A stretch of DNA of 64,000 nt from Cricetomys ansorgei (GCA_026225945.1 JAMJFZ010001228.1:1193001-1257000), one strand, 5' to 3'. Counted from the stretch's first letter, positions 52,400 through 62,163 are shown. A program made the numbers and translations. The notes: generated by a model from the sequence alone, not told the origin.

Positions 52400-52424
52400 A
52401 CGCGTTTGATTTTTTTCCCCCCAC

Positions 52425-52535
52425 AGCCTCATCAGACTTTCATTGCTCCAATTTTAATATGAAACTGGAAGCAGTTTCCAGAGACTAAGCACCTGACTCA
52501 GAAGCACAAGGTAACACCAGAGTCAGAAACGCCCC
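52425..52535 (-). repeat. MIR SINE (antisense)
   Basis: ATGAAACTGGAAGCAGTTTC, CAGAGACTAAGCACCTGACT and CAGAAGCACAAGGTAACACC match the reverse MIR core. Confidence 0.55.
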
Positions 52536-52670
52536 GCCACCTACTCCTCAGAGCTTAAGAGTTATTTCCAGGTCAAATTTCAAGCCTCAGCAAGACTACA
52601 TCCCAGGTTCCTAAGGATATGGTCCCCAGGTTAGATTTCCTTGGAGGGTGGAAAAACATCAATGCACATC

Positions 52671-52850
52671 AAAAAGAGGAGTGGGGGAGGAAGGAAGGAG
52701 GGAAGGTACAAGGGAAGAAAGGAAGGAGAAGAGAGAGGGAAAGATAAAGGAAGGAAAGGGAAGGAGGCAGGAAAGGGAGAAGAAAGGAAGGAAAGACAGG
52801 AGAAAAGAAGAGGGGAGGAGGGAGAGGAAGAAGGAAGAAGGAGGAGAGAA
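52671..52850. repeat. Polypurine (GGAA)n tract, 180 bp
   Basis: Almost uninterrupted purines with AAGG/GAAG/GGAG units. Two overlapping Lys/Glu/Arg/Gly-only frames here are translation artefacts. Confidence 0.95.
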
Positions 52851-53984
52851 CTAGCTTAATTTTAAAGAAGCGAGGATAGATTCCAAAATCATTGACACTG
52901 TACTGAGTGTGCAGGTTCCAGAAGGAGTAAGTACCAGCAAAGACCGTTGAAAATCCTGGTGGAGAAGCTGTGGGCAGAGCACAGCAGGAGAGTCCATCCC
53001 CAGCAGAGCAGAAGTCAGTAAGTAAATGTACACAATAGGTTTGGAAAGAGCCAGGAGCCAGGGACTCACGGTGTCTTTTCTAGAAGAGCCCCTTAGTTGT
53101 CAACCAGGAGACAACACAGACAAGCACGGGATCTGCTTCAACAAGCCACCAGACCTGGTCTCCCAGCAGCACCACCAACAAGGAGTCAAGGACATGAAGA
53201 GCCCATCCACCCTCCCAATCCAGTGGCCTTCTACACTATTGAGCCATACATTCCACCAGCCAGAAATAAGCACAGGCTCCCATCTAGTATATATTAATTT
53301 ATTTAAACAAAAGCACATACTACTGTCAACTTATGAAATTAAATCTTTAAGACATTAATTTTAGGGTGGGAGGAGAGAGAAATGGAAGCCTACGTATTTT
53401 CTTCCCACACCCCCCATGTGCTATTATGAACACCAAATTTTAGAGCCCACTGTCCTTGGACTTGCAATACTGTGGCTTCTTGGAGTTCGATGGCTTTGAC
53501 CCTCACTGTACCTGAGTCAGATGGCTGACACACCTTATCCTGGTTCACTGTCCTGGACTCCAATCCGAGGCTTGGTAGGCTGTTCTTTGTCTCTCGAGTT
53601 CCAAAGCCACTGCTTTCCATTTTTTTCTGTGGTTCTTGGCCTCTATTCCATCAGCCACCTCTTCCCCAAGCCTTCTATTCCATCAGGTCTTACTTACCAC
53701 TATGGTCAACCACAAAGTCCCACCTTTCCACAGTAAATTGCAACCCTACTTCAGTCTACCTTCTCTTCTGCAGTTAGACACTTCAGTAGTACCAGAAGGG
53801 TAGGGGATGAGGGAATAAATGAACACATGGTAGCCACAGAAACACAAGTTACCAGGTTACTTTATGCCCTGGTCTTCAGCAGGACTTCCAGGTTAATAAA
53901 AACTTGGGTTTTTTTCTTGTTCTCAGCTAGCTCCATTTCCCATCATCCTCAGCCAAGGTTTTGGAACTCCATCCATACACTCAA
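52851..53984. other. Unique non-coding DNA, 1.1 kb
   Basis: No recognised repeat. A 110-codon plus-strand frame (53,026-53,358) overlaps others in both directions and shows no domain or codon signal. Confidence 0.4.
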
Positions 53985-54100
53985 CTATTCTTTCATCCAG
54001 CATAACACTTGCTGAGCATGTACTATGTGCCAGCAGTACTTACTCAAAGTACTGAGTCTCACCAAACTTTCATGCCAAGAGACAAGAAAACATCCATCCG
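53985..54100 (-). repeat. MIR SINE (antisense)
   Basis: CACTTGCTGAGCATGTACTA followed by TGTGCCAGCAGTACTTACTC is the reverse MIR end ('gagcacctactatgtgccag'). Confidence 0.55.
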
Positions 54101-54189
54101 GAGTTGGAAGATGATCAGAGTAAAGCCCCTTAGAGAATAGGAACCAAGAAAGGGCAGAGATGACCCATTTCGCTCCTGTCTACTTGTGC

Positions 54190-54428
54190 CTCCTTCAAAT
54201 GTTTTATTGAAATAAAATTCATATAATATGGAATTAACCTGTAAAAGTATACATTTCAGAGCTAAGGTATAGCTCAATGTCAGAGCACTTGCCTAATATG
54301 CACGAGGCCCTGGGTTCAATCCTCAGTATCATTAAAAAAAAAAGATTATGCATCAGTGGTGTAGAATATGTTCACCACTTTGTGCAACCACCACCTCCGT
54401 TTAGTTCAGAAACATTTCTACCACCCTG
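54190..54428 (+). mobile_element. Old L1 (L1M) 3' UTR fragment, split by an ID
   Basis: Left piece to 54,259 (ATGTTTTATTGAAATAAAAT, TATAATATGGAATTAACCTG). The right piece from 54,344 (ATATGTTCACCACTTTGTGC, AACCACCACCTCCGTTTAGT, TCAGAAACATTTCTACCACC). Together they follow the mammalian L1M 3' UTR order. Confidence 0.72.
54260..54343 (+). repeat. ID SINE inserted in L1M, A-tail intact
   Basis: GAGCTAAGGTATAGCTCAAT, GAGCACTTGCCTAATATGCA, GGCCCTGGGTTCAATCCTCA and an A10 tail. The flanks TATACATTTCAG and TTATGCATCAG form a worn target duplication. ID derives from BC1/tRNA-Ala and lacks the B1 part. Confidence 0.9.
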
Positions 54429-54760
54429 TAATAGTTAAGCCTTGCTACCAACTGATTAGATTCAGAATTAACAGGCAAACATTAATTTGCCTGTGAGGTG
54501 TTTCCAGAAACGGCTAACTAAAAATGGAGGACCATCCCTGAACGAGAGTAGAATCATCCCTTGGACTGGGGTCGAGGACTGAATTAAAAGGAAAACATGA
54601 GCCAAGCACCTGTATTCACCTCTCTTCCTGTCTGCAGATGGAGTGAAACCACCTGCCTTGTGCTCCTGCAGTCATGACTTGCCCCATGACGGAGTGTACC
54701 CTCAAACGGTAAGTCACCTGGTCACCACAACAGGAAAGTTGATTCATAAATTAATACACA
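54427..54760 (+). mobile_element. MT-type MaLR LTR
   Basis: TAGATTCAGAATTAACAGGC, GGAGGACCATCCCTGAACGA, TTGGACTGGGGTCGAGGACT and TGAATTAAAAGGAAAACATG, then GACGGAGTGTACCCTCAAAC and TTAATACACA at the end. The poly(A)-signal region is deleted. It begins where the L1M fragment stops. Confidence 0.75.
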
Positions 54761-55077
54761 CTACGAAAGAATCCTTAGGCCCAATAAAAAGGGGAGTAGA
54801 TGACCCCCTGTTTGGAATGAGGAATCTGCTTCCTGTCTCTGTGGCTGTTTCCTGCCAGTAAAGTCAAATACCCTTCCTGCCATGTTCCTTTGGCCTCTCT
54901 CTGATGTTTTTGGTCACATTCCAAATATGTCCCCGACACCCCAAGGCTGTTTCCTGCCTCTGGCTTACCACCACCACCACCAACAGCAACCCTCAACAGC
55001 CCAAGCTGAGCTAGCTCTAACCCCATGAAAAACTCTCATTTCCTAGAAAAAGGAAGTTCATTTTTCCTTTGACTCTT
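54761..55077. other. Unique non-coding DNA
   Basis: About 315 bases with a short (CCA)n run near 54,969 and no recognised repeat. Confidence 0.35.
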
Positions 55078-55500
55078 ACTTCCTTCCCTTCACAGCCTCT
55101 GATTCTACAAATATACCTTCTGTATGACCTAGCTGTACCACTCCCAGGTATTTCCCCAAAAGACTCCAAGCCAACGCACCAGAGACCCTTCCACACCAGT
55201 GTTTATGGCAACACGTATGCACAATGCCTAAAGTTACTGAACCAACCTAGGAATCCAAAAACGGAAGAATGGAAATATAAAAAAATGTAATTTGTTCACA
55301 CAATGGAATTGTCACTCAAAAAGAAGAGCAAAGTTTGTGGAAAATGGATGCACCTGGAGATAATATCAAGCAAGACTCAAAAAGACAAATATAGTATGCT
55401 TTCTCTCATTTACAGTCCCTGAATTCTATGTAGGCACAAATCCATGCGTGTATATAGGACATGAAAGTAAAAGCAACTGGAAAAAAAAAAACAAAACAGT
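55078..55500 (+). mobile_element. L1 ORF2 end/3' region fragment
   Basis: CTGTATGACCTAGCTGTACC, ACTCCCAGGTATTTCCCCAA, ATGCACCTGGAGATAATATC and CTTTCTCTCATTTACAGTCC follow the last 400 bases of L1 ORF2 and beyond. Frames are broken. An A-rich stretch is at 55,480-55,498. Confidence 0.82.
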
Positions 55501-55534
55501 AAAACTTTCAAAGTTATTATCTCTCCTGTACCCC

Positions 55535-55660
55535 TAGTCACATGATGTGGGTGACCTTAATCAATCTGCGACTTGGCCTTTCTGTATCTCTCTCTCCTGC
55601 TTATAACAGGGATCAGAATAATCATTTACCTCGTAGCACATACATAGCAAGTGAGTATCC
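55535..55660 (+). repeat. MIR SINE
   Basis: GTGGGTGACCTTAATCAATC, CTTGGCCTTTCTGTATCTCT, GGGATCAGAATAATCATTTA and CCTCGTAGCACATACATAGC follow the forward MIR order. Confidence 0.65.
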
Positions 55661-55869
55661 TAGAGTCCTAACATGCTCATGAATTCCAGGGATGCTGTAT
55701 GGGCTCAAAACTGTTACCACAAAGTCAGGATTATATCCCATAAAACCTTTGGTCCTGCTTGCTCGGGCAGCCCAGACCTCTCTTGACATTGGCCATCCTC
55801 AAAGTACTCCTTCCCAGCTCAGTCCGTAGGTATAAGAATTTTTCAAAATACCAACACTTCCTACAGTTG

Positions 55870-56040
55870 AAGTTCTGGCTCCCTTACTTGCTCCCTGGTA
55901 AATCTGGGACAAAATACTTGCCCTCTTGCCTCAGTTTTCTCATCTGAGACGAGGACAGCAGTACCTCCTTTCCTCTTTGAATTCCGTTTGGCATCTAGCA
56001 GACAGAAGTCAATGTAAAGGGTCTGAATACTTGGCTGGCA
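55870..56040 (+). repeat. MIR SINE
   Basis: AAATCTGGGACAAAATACTT, CCTCAGTTTTCTCATCTGAG and GACAGCAGTACCTCCTTTCC match the forward MIR core closely. Confidence 0.72.
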
Positions 56041-57094
56041 GAGCCCAGCTGCTTTGGAGTTAATCTCCTCTTCCTGCTACCAGAGTCAGCAGACTATCTA
56101 TGATGGGTCCTGCACTGGCTGTGGGTCAGATGCTCATTACCTTTATGCCCAGGCCTGGCACAAAAGCCCCTTTGTAAATGTTTAAGTGATTCCCCAAGGC
56201 CGGTGCCTTGGTTGGCATCTAAGACTTTCGAAGCAGGAAGTCACACTAGAATCATGTGGCTCAAGCCTCAGTGTTGGGGAACACAGCAGCCCCTGAGTCA
56301 CATGATGTCTCCCTTAAGCCTTAAGACCTACTCAAGGCATGGGTTATCCATGGCCACAGAGCTGACCTGTGGCTTCCAGTGTCCACGGGTCACAGCTACT
56401 GTGAGCCACCCAGCCTGCCCTTTTCTGCCATTCTATCTGCCCCTTCTCCTCACCCACTTTCTTTTTCTCCCTATCTTCTGGGTTGGTGGCTCCCATATTT
56501 CCAGAGAAAACTTGGCCCTTCACAAAAAAGACCATAACTGGCTGTGTTCTACCTGGAACCAGTCTCATAGAACAAGGGTAATCCTGGAGCCCCTCATCCC
56601 CAGCCCACTCAGGGTCCTTCACAGGAAAGGACTTCCCCATGACCCGTGAGTTGCATTCTGTGAACTTTGGGACTCGGTCTTTTGTGTTCCAAGAGTGCTA
56701 ATGTTCAAAAGGTGGGGCCTTTATGAATCTGAGTGTGGAGGGCCAAGCCACAATTCTCAATGAAAGGTGAAGGTCAAAGATCCAGCCGGCTCCACAGTCC
56801 TCCCTGTCCACCTGCTCGCTCTAAGTTCCCAGCATGGATAGTTTATAATCTAGCAATTACAGATGTCAATCTGGCAGGAAGCTTCAACAGACCACTGTTC
56901 TTAAACCTCTGCCTCCATGTACCAACTGACTAGAACATGACACTGGGAACAACTCCATCACTGGGTGCCATGAAATGCTCTATTTTCCTTATTTATTTAA
57001 CTTTTTATCTTACTTTTTAAGGTGTAGCCCCAGACTGTGGGAGACATTCTCACTCAAACCAGTCTGTGGAGTGAATTCACCACCACCGATGCTG
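56041..57094. other. Unique non-coding DNA, perhaps a third MIR at the left
   Basis: CCAGGCCTGGCACAAAAGCC (about 56,150) resembles the MIR 3' phrase 'gcctggcacatag'. The rest has no recognised repeat. A 148-codon plus-strand frame (56,203-56,649) and an opposing 98-codon frame share the same bases. Confidence 0.35.
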
Positions 57095-57362
57095 GGAAAA
57101 CAGTTATGTGGGTAAACCACTCGCCACGCAAGCATGAGGACCTGAGCTTGGATCCCTAGCACCTACATGAAGCCCAGTGCTATGGCGGGAGTCTGTAACG
57201 CCAGCTCTTGTGATGAAGTGGAAGGCGGAGGACAAGAGAATCCCTGGGACACAGGGCGACAAACAAGAGAGCGCCGTAAGCACCAAAAGGAGAGGACTGA
57301 TGCCCCACGTGGTTATCTCACTTTCAGGAGTGCACCTGCCTTCACACTCACGAGCACATACG
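57095..57362 (+). repeat. B4A SINE
   Basis: GTGGGTAAACCACTCGCCAC, GAGGACCTGAGCTTGGATCC, GAGAATCCCTGGGACACAGG and TGCCTTCACACTCACGAGCA. Confidence 0.8.
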
Positions 57363-57420
57363 AGATTCTAGAGTAACCAGGAAGGCTGCAGACCATAACG
57401 ATGGCTGCTGACTGGCACCA

Positions 57421-57720
57421 AAGCTGTGACACGGTCCAGGCCACGGTGGCTGAAAGTGGTGCCGACGCGCGGCGGCTGGAGGAGGGGAGTGGCCGACACG
57501 TGTATAAGAACAGAGGATGTGATTGCCTTTGCCGACAGCTCAGGGCTTCCCAGGCTTCCCGCTCTGCCCGGCCCTAGTCTGCGCTCTAACCACATGCCCT
57601 TTGCCTTTACAACATAGTGCCGTCCCGGGGACTCAGGGCTCAGTGGACGTTCTTCATACTTCCGTCGGCCACGGAAACACGTCCTCGTGAATCCGAGTGC
57701 ATCCTGGGGGCTCCTGGAAA
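57421..57720 (+). promoter_or_regulatory. CpG-island-like segment with TATA-like box and E-box
   Basis: I count 22 CpGs in these 300 bases, near the number expected from base composition, whereas the rest of the window is strongly CpG-depleted. CACGTG (E-box) lies at 57,497-57,502 and overlaps the start of TATAAG (about 57,503-57,508). A start site about 25-30 bases downstream would be expected if this is a promoter. CpG richness tails off by about 57,930. No known first exon or repeat is recognised. Confidence 0.45.
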
Positions 57721-58039
57721 TTGGAATAGCATCAATCCGAAAGTGCTTCTGCTGTCTTCCACCACCTTCCTTTGTAGTGCTACATGCTGCGTTTCTCTCC
57801 TCACAACGAACAAGGGGAAAACATCACAGTGTATGAAGTACGTGACACCCCCAAGAAAGAGAGATTTGGGCTCTGCTTTCTGTATGCGATGAGGCTTTCC
57901 CCACCCTCCTCCCTCTGGGAACGTTCGTGAAGTTCAGGCATTCATGGACTGGAACACAAGGAAAGAGATAACTTTATATGCCGATAAAAATGAAATTACC
58001 TCAGAACTATAAAAGTCAATTGAAAAAACAAAAAAAAAG
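57721..58039. other. Unique non-coding DNA downstream of the CpG-rich segment
   Basis: CpG density declines. A 91-codon plus-strand frame (57,617-57,892) begins in the CpG-rich block, with no recognised domain. A-rich tract at 58,024-58,038. Confidence 0.35.
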
Positions 58040-58095
58040 TCGTCCTTGGTTACACAGTGAGTTCAAGGTCAGCTTGAATGGCTGGTATCTGAGAC
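58040..58095 (+). repeat. ID_B1/B1 right-end fragment
   Basis: GTCCTTGGTTACACAGTGAG then TTCAAGGTCAGCTTGAATGG. Confidence 0.5.
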
Positions 58096-58111
58096 CAGAG
58101 AGAGCAGGAAT

Positions 58112-58243
58112 CAGGGAGATAGGGAGATCACGCAGCAGGTAGAAGTACTGCTATCAAGCTTAATAACCTGAGTATCATTGCCAGGAAACCAACTCCTACA
58201 AGTTGTCCTCTGACCTCCACATGCACACCACAGCACTCACAAG

Positions 58244-58285
<42 letters not shown>
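58112..58285 (+). repeat. RSINE1 SINE with (CA)n tail
   Basis: GGTAGAAGTACTGCTATCAA, CCAGGAAACCAACTCCTACA and GTTGTCCTCTGACCTCCACA, followed by about 20 CA units (58,245-58,285). Confidence 0.83.
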
Positions 58286-58287
<2 letters not shown>

Positions 58288-58500
58288 ATGCACATATAAA
58301 TTGTAAAGAAAAGTTTTAAGGAAAATAACTTATTGCTATAATCATTAAATACGACTGCTTGGGGTACCAGTGTTGAGTACATGAAGAGTCTTCCTCACCA
58401 AGCTTTAAATGTCAACTTAGAAGCTAAGAGGAAAAGATGCTCACTGCATGGCAATGGCTTTATGTCTAAAGGACAGCAAAGAACACTGAGGTCAACTCAT

Positions 58501-58629
58501 CTGTGGCAAAGTTACTTTCTATTAAGAGAAGTTTCTAGAGCCGTTCAGGAAGATCTACTGTGGCAAAGTTACCTCCTATTAAGAGAAGTTTCTAGAGCCG
58601 TTCAGCAAGATCTACTGTGGCAAAGTCAC
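58501..58629 (+). repeat. 57-bp tandem repeat, 2.3 copies
   Basis: Unit 1 is 58,501-58,557, unit 2 is 58,558-58,614, and a 15-base partial unit ends at 58,629. Each begins CTGTGGCAAAGT and ends CAAGATCTA or GAAGATCTA. Units 1 and 2 differ at three positions. 57 is a multiple of three, so a 182-codon frame (58,381-58,929) stays open through it with a 19-residue repeat. I do not recognise the frame as a protein. Confidence 0.93.
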
Positions 58630-58942
58630 AGCAAAGAGGAATTTCTCGGTGACCACACTCCAAGAAATCCACTTACAGTGAAAATCCAGCATCTCAGAGG
58701 CTGGACTTGCTCAACGGCAAACCGGACAACTGGGAGGAAACATTTGCCTGGAGCTGTGTGTGCACCTCCACCCAAGCCTTCATTTGAGGATATGGCCTTC
58801 CCTCCTCAGCCCACAGTTATTTGTGAAACACATTTCTTGGGCAACAAGGTATTTATTTATTCAAATTCTTTGACAGTTTCATACATGTATATAATGCATT
58901 TTCATCTCCTTCAATTAAGTATTTCATAAGGGGGGCGTGTGA

Positions 58943-58943
<1 letters not shown>

Positions 58944-58975
<32 letters not shown>
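58944..58975. repeat. (GT)n microsatellite
   Basis: About 16 GT units. Confidence 0.97.
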
Positions 58976-58976
<1 letters not shown>

Positions 58977-59407
58977 CTGATTACATTAACTTTGAAACAA
59001 AGGAAGTGGAAAGCAGGGGTTAACTTGTGTACAGGGACTTTTCCCACACAAAGTCTGGTTATTCTCCACTGAAAAATCGGAAGCAGAAGTCACAAATCTG
59101 TTTAGGAGTCAGAAAACCTGTATGTTTTCATTTTTAATTCATCATGTATCTTGTGCAAAAGTCTGGCTGGAGGAATATTCTGGCAAACTTCCTCTTGATA
59201 TGACAGAACCATCAGCCATGGGTTCAGCTCAATTCCTTGAGTAGGTCACAAAGCAAAGTATCAAGCGTGGCTGAGCTCACACCCCCTCCAAACCCTTGCC
59301 TATAGCTGTGAGTAGGGTTGAGAGGGCCAAGTCCCAGTGGCAGGAAGCAGTGGTCTGGGCAGTGTCCACGCAGTTCTGGGATTTCTATTATAGGCCCTCT
59401 GGTGGAC
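58976..59407. other. Unique non-coding DNA
   Basis: About 430 bases without a recognised repeat. Confidence 0.35.
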
Positions 59408-59467
59408 TTTCTTTCTTTCTCTCTTTCTTTCTCTATCTTCCTTTCTTTCTTTCTTTTCTTTTTCTTG
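59408..59467. repeat. (CTTT)n microsatellite
   Basis: CTTT/CTCT units next to the tail of an antisense SINE, from whose poly(A) it probably grew. Confidence 0.93.
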
Positions 59468-60061
59468 GTAGAGTCTCAACACTTTAATACTCTACGTAGC
59501 TATGTAGCTGAGGATGACACAGAGCTCCCGGTCCTGTCTCCACCTCTCAAATGCTGAGATTATAAATGTGTAGCAGTGTTCTAGTTAGCTTTAACTGTCA
59601 GTATGACACTGCCTAGACTCATTTGAGAAGGGAGTCTCATGTCAAGATCAGACTGATCTGTGGGCGTGTCTGCAGGGGACCATTATGATTGCTAATTGCT
59701 ATTGGAGGGCCCATCTCACTGTGGGTGTCACCATTCCCTAGGCAGGTGGTACTAGACTGTATAAGAAAGCCAGCCAAGCATGAACCTGAGCAAGATAGCA
59801 AGTAACTCTCCTCTAGGGTTTCTGTTTAAATTTCCTGCTTGAATTCCTGCCCTGACTTCTCTCAATGACGAATTGCGACTTTGAAGATAAAATTAAACCC
59901 TTTCTTCCCCTAAAACGCTTTTGGTCATTGTGTTTGCCACAGCAACAGAAGGAAACCAGAACTGCCAGCATTGCCTAGTCTGCACAGTGCTGGGGATCAA
60001 ACCCAGAGCTGCTCACATGCTAGGCAAAGCACTCTAACAACCAAGTTATATCCCCAGCCCC
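59455..60061 (-). repeat. ID_B1 SINE (antisense), split by an MT LTR
   Basis: Left piece 59,455-59,576 (TGTCTCCACCTCTCAAATGC, TGAGATTATAAATGTGTAGC). Right piece 59,967-60,061 (GTGCTGGGGATCAAACCCAG, AGTTATATCCCCAGCCCC). Confidence 0.82.
59577..59966 (+). mobile_element. MT-type MaLR LTR nested in ID_B1
   Basis: TGTTCTAGTTAGCTTTAACT at the start, then GTCACCATTCCCTAGGCAGG, GACTGTATAAGAAAGCCAGC (TATA box), GATAAAATTAAACCCTTTCT and AGCAACAGAAGGAAACCAGA. The flanks AGCAG and AGCAT may be the 5-bp target duplication. Confidence 0.85.
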
Positions 60062-60162
60062 AGAGAAGGATCCCTCAGTGCAAAAAAAAAAAATGAAATC
60101 TATAGGATTAAAGAGAAAATCAATTACACTTAGTTACAGAAATATTTTAATCTTTTTTTATT

Positions 60163-60243
60163 TTCCTACAGTATTTGGGATCAAATCCAGAGCCTCACAC
60201 ATGCCAGGGAAGCACTCTACCAATTGAGCTGTATTCCCCAGCT
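60163..60243 (-). repeat. ID SINE (antisense)
   Basis: TTTGGGATCAAATCCAGAGC, TCACACATGCCAGGGAAGCA and CCAATTGAGCTGTATTCCCC. Confidence 0.83.
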
Positions 60244-60483
60244 AAAATATGCTTTTAATTGTGATAAAGAGGTACACATGCTTGTTTATTAACACATTAA
60301 GTCACACTGTCTAGCAGCAGGCCCAACAGGACTATCAGCTCAGAGTAAAGATGAGTCTCGATACGCTAAGATAGCTGCTTACTTTACATTGATACAAGAA
60401 TGTTGGCTATGTGCTGCTGATAAAGTTACAAACAGCACACACACACTACTGCAGCTTGCAGGCCAGCATTCAGAGTGAAGGAA

Positions 60484-60712
60484 TCAGGGTTGGGGCCGTA
60501 GCTCAGCTGGCAGAGTATTTGCCTGGCAAGCACAGATGAAACCCTGGGGTTCTATCCCAGAACCTGTACACCAAGCATGGTAGTGCGTGCCATTATCCCG
60601 GCATTCCTGTGGCGGAAGAAGAGGATCAGAAGTTCAAGGTCATCCTCAGTTACATAGGAAAGAGGCTAGTCTGGGCTATAAGAGACTCTGTCTCAAAAAG
60701 CAAAAACACAAG
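60484..60712 (+). repeat. ID_B1 SINE, well preserved
   Basis: GTTGGGGCCGTAGCTCAGCT, GTATTTGCCTGGCAAGCACA, GAAGTTCAAGGTCATCCTCA and GAGACTCTGTCTCAAAAAGC. Confidence 0.9.
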
Positions 60713-61071
60713 AGAAAGAAATGCTGAATTCTAGCCTGAGGGTCGTGAACTTGAAGGTATAACATTTTCACTCACGGTCTTCCCGAGGTCTTGCAGTATG
60801 ATCGGCAGCAGTTCACATTCGACTCACACGACCACTAGACTCCCTCCCGGATCTGCTTTGCCTTGGCACCCTCCATGTGCAGAAGCTTGGTCCCGGTACA
60901 GTGGTGGGCTCATTAAGATACATGCTCTAGCTGAAGATGAAGAGTCGTGGTGGCACCATCTTCAGGAAGGATTAATGCTGTGTCTCAGGAGAAGGTCAGG
61001 TCTCATGGGTCGGAGTTAGTTCCCACAAGAACAAATGGATTGGCATCAATTTGGCTTTCTTAACTCAGTTT
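60713..61071. other. Unique non-coding DNA
   Basis: About 360 bases without a recognised repeat; slightly CpG-richer than average. Confidence 0.35.
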
Positions 61072-61155
61072 TTTTTGTTTTTGTTTTTTTGTCTTGTTTT
61101 CTGATAAGGTTTCAGATAGCCCAGGCTGGTCATGATCTTGCTACGTAGCCTTAAA
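61072..61155 (-). repeat. B1 SINE fragment (antisense)
   Basis: T-rich tail, then TTTCAGATAGCCCAGGCTGG and ATCTTGCTACGTAGCC. Confidence 0.62.
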
Positions 61156-61162
61156 AATGTTT

Positions 61163-61582
61163 AAGAGAGGGACTAGGGAAATAGCTACGCAGGTAAAAGT
61201 GCCAGCTGCATCAGCTCCAAACCACAGTTCAATCCTTGGAGCCCAAGTGAAGAGCCAGGTGTGGTGGTCCATGTCTGTGATCCCAGCACTCCTGCGATTA
61301 CACAGAAGATATCACAGGAGAATCATCCAGGAGCTAACTATCCTGGAGGAAGCATGGCAGAAACAAGAGAGGCCCTGTCTTAAGAGTGGGGAATGTAACC
61401 GGGTGGTGGTGGTACGTGCCTTTAAATGCAGCAGAGTGAGGAGGATCTCTGTGAGCTCGAAGCCAGGCTGGTCTGCAGTTACAGCAGAGAAAATGTCTCA
61501 AAGAACCAAAAATTTAAAGGGGGGTGTGGGGTATGAGAGTCTCCGATCTCTCTCTATGCACATGTCATAACATATGCACACA

Positions 61583-61585
<3 letters not shown>
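61163..61585 (+). repeat. B4A SINE, split by a B1
   Basis: Left piece to about 61,390 (AGGTAAAAGTGCCAGCTGCA, GCCAGGTGTGGTGGTCCATG, GAGAGGCCCTGTCTTAAGAG). The tail after the B1 (ATCTCTCTCTATGCACATGT, ATATGCACACACA) feeds a microsatellite. Confidence 0.75.
61391..61517 (+). repeat. B1 SINE nested in B4A
   Basis: ACCGGGTGGTGGTGGTACGT, GAGGATCTCTGTGAGCTCGA and GAAGCCAGGCTGGTCTGCAG, ending AAATGTCTCAAAGAACC. Confidence 0.85.
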
Positions 61586-61651
<66 letters not shown>

Positions 61652-61654
61652 ACA
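61586..61654. repeat. (CT)n(CA)n compound microsatellite
   Basis: About 20 CT units followed by about 14 CA units. Confidence 0.97.
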
Positions 61655-62163
61655 ATTTAAGAAATAAAAACCCTCAGGCAAACTTCCTCTGATGTCAAAG
61701 ACTCCACAGCCCCTGTTCCCGCTCTAGTCATGCTACAGCCCAAGCTCATTTATTTCTGACTCCAGTCTCAGCAATAAGTAACCAGGTGAGCGGCCATTCT
61801 TCACCTGGCATTTCAAATTCCAAAGAGATATCTTGACCAGACCATTCTGAAGTCCTTTCTGCCTCAGCTCTTGCCCACCTATCCCACGAGCCATGGGACA
61901 TAAATAACAGAATCATCTTGGAAAATATGGCCACTGAAGAAATGTGGTCTTTAGGGGCCTTCAGGTCTGAATGGGGTTGTTGGTTTTTCTTCCCCAAAAA
62001 CCATTTTAACTGCAAAAGTTCTTGATTAATGACTCTAAATGGAATTATGCTTTGGAATAATACCACCCTCATTTAGAAATGTGCCAACATGGTTGCCAGA
62101 GAGGTGCTCTTAAGAGGAGCCAGGATTACAGTTTCTCTAACTCTTCTCTTAATGGGCTCCATT

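Noticed and set aside
52641..52859. Lys/Glu/Gly/Arg-rich frames as a basic protein
   Set aside because: They are translations of a polypurine simple repeat.
54260..54343. ID element as a tRNA gene
   Set aside because: It has tRNA-derived A- and B-box-like sequence but an A-tail, target duplications and no tRNA fold. It is a SINE.
56203..56649. 148-codon plus-strand frame
   Set aside because: A 98-codon frame lies on the opposite strand over the same bases, there is no homology I recognise, and it is Leu/Pro/His-rich as expected for GC-biased chance sequence.
58381..58929. 182-codon plus-strand frame as a gene
   Set aside because: Open mainly because a 57-bp tandem unit is a multiple of three. 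No recognised domain, promoter or splice sites. Kept only as a finding about the repeat.
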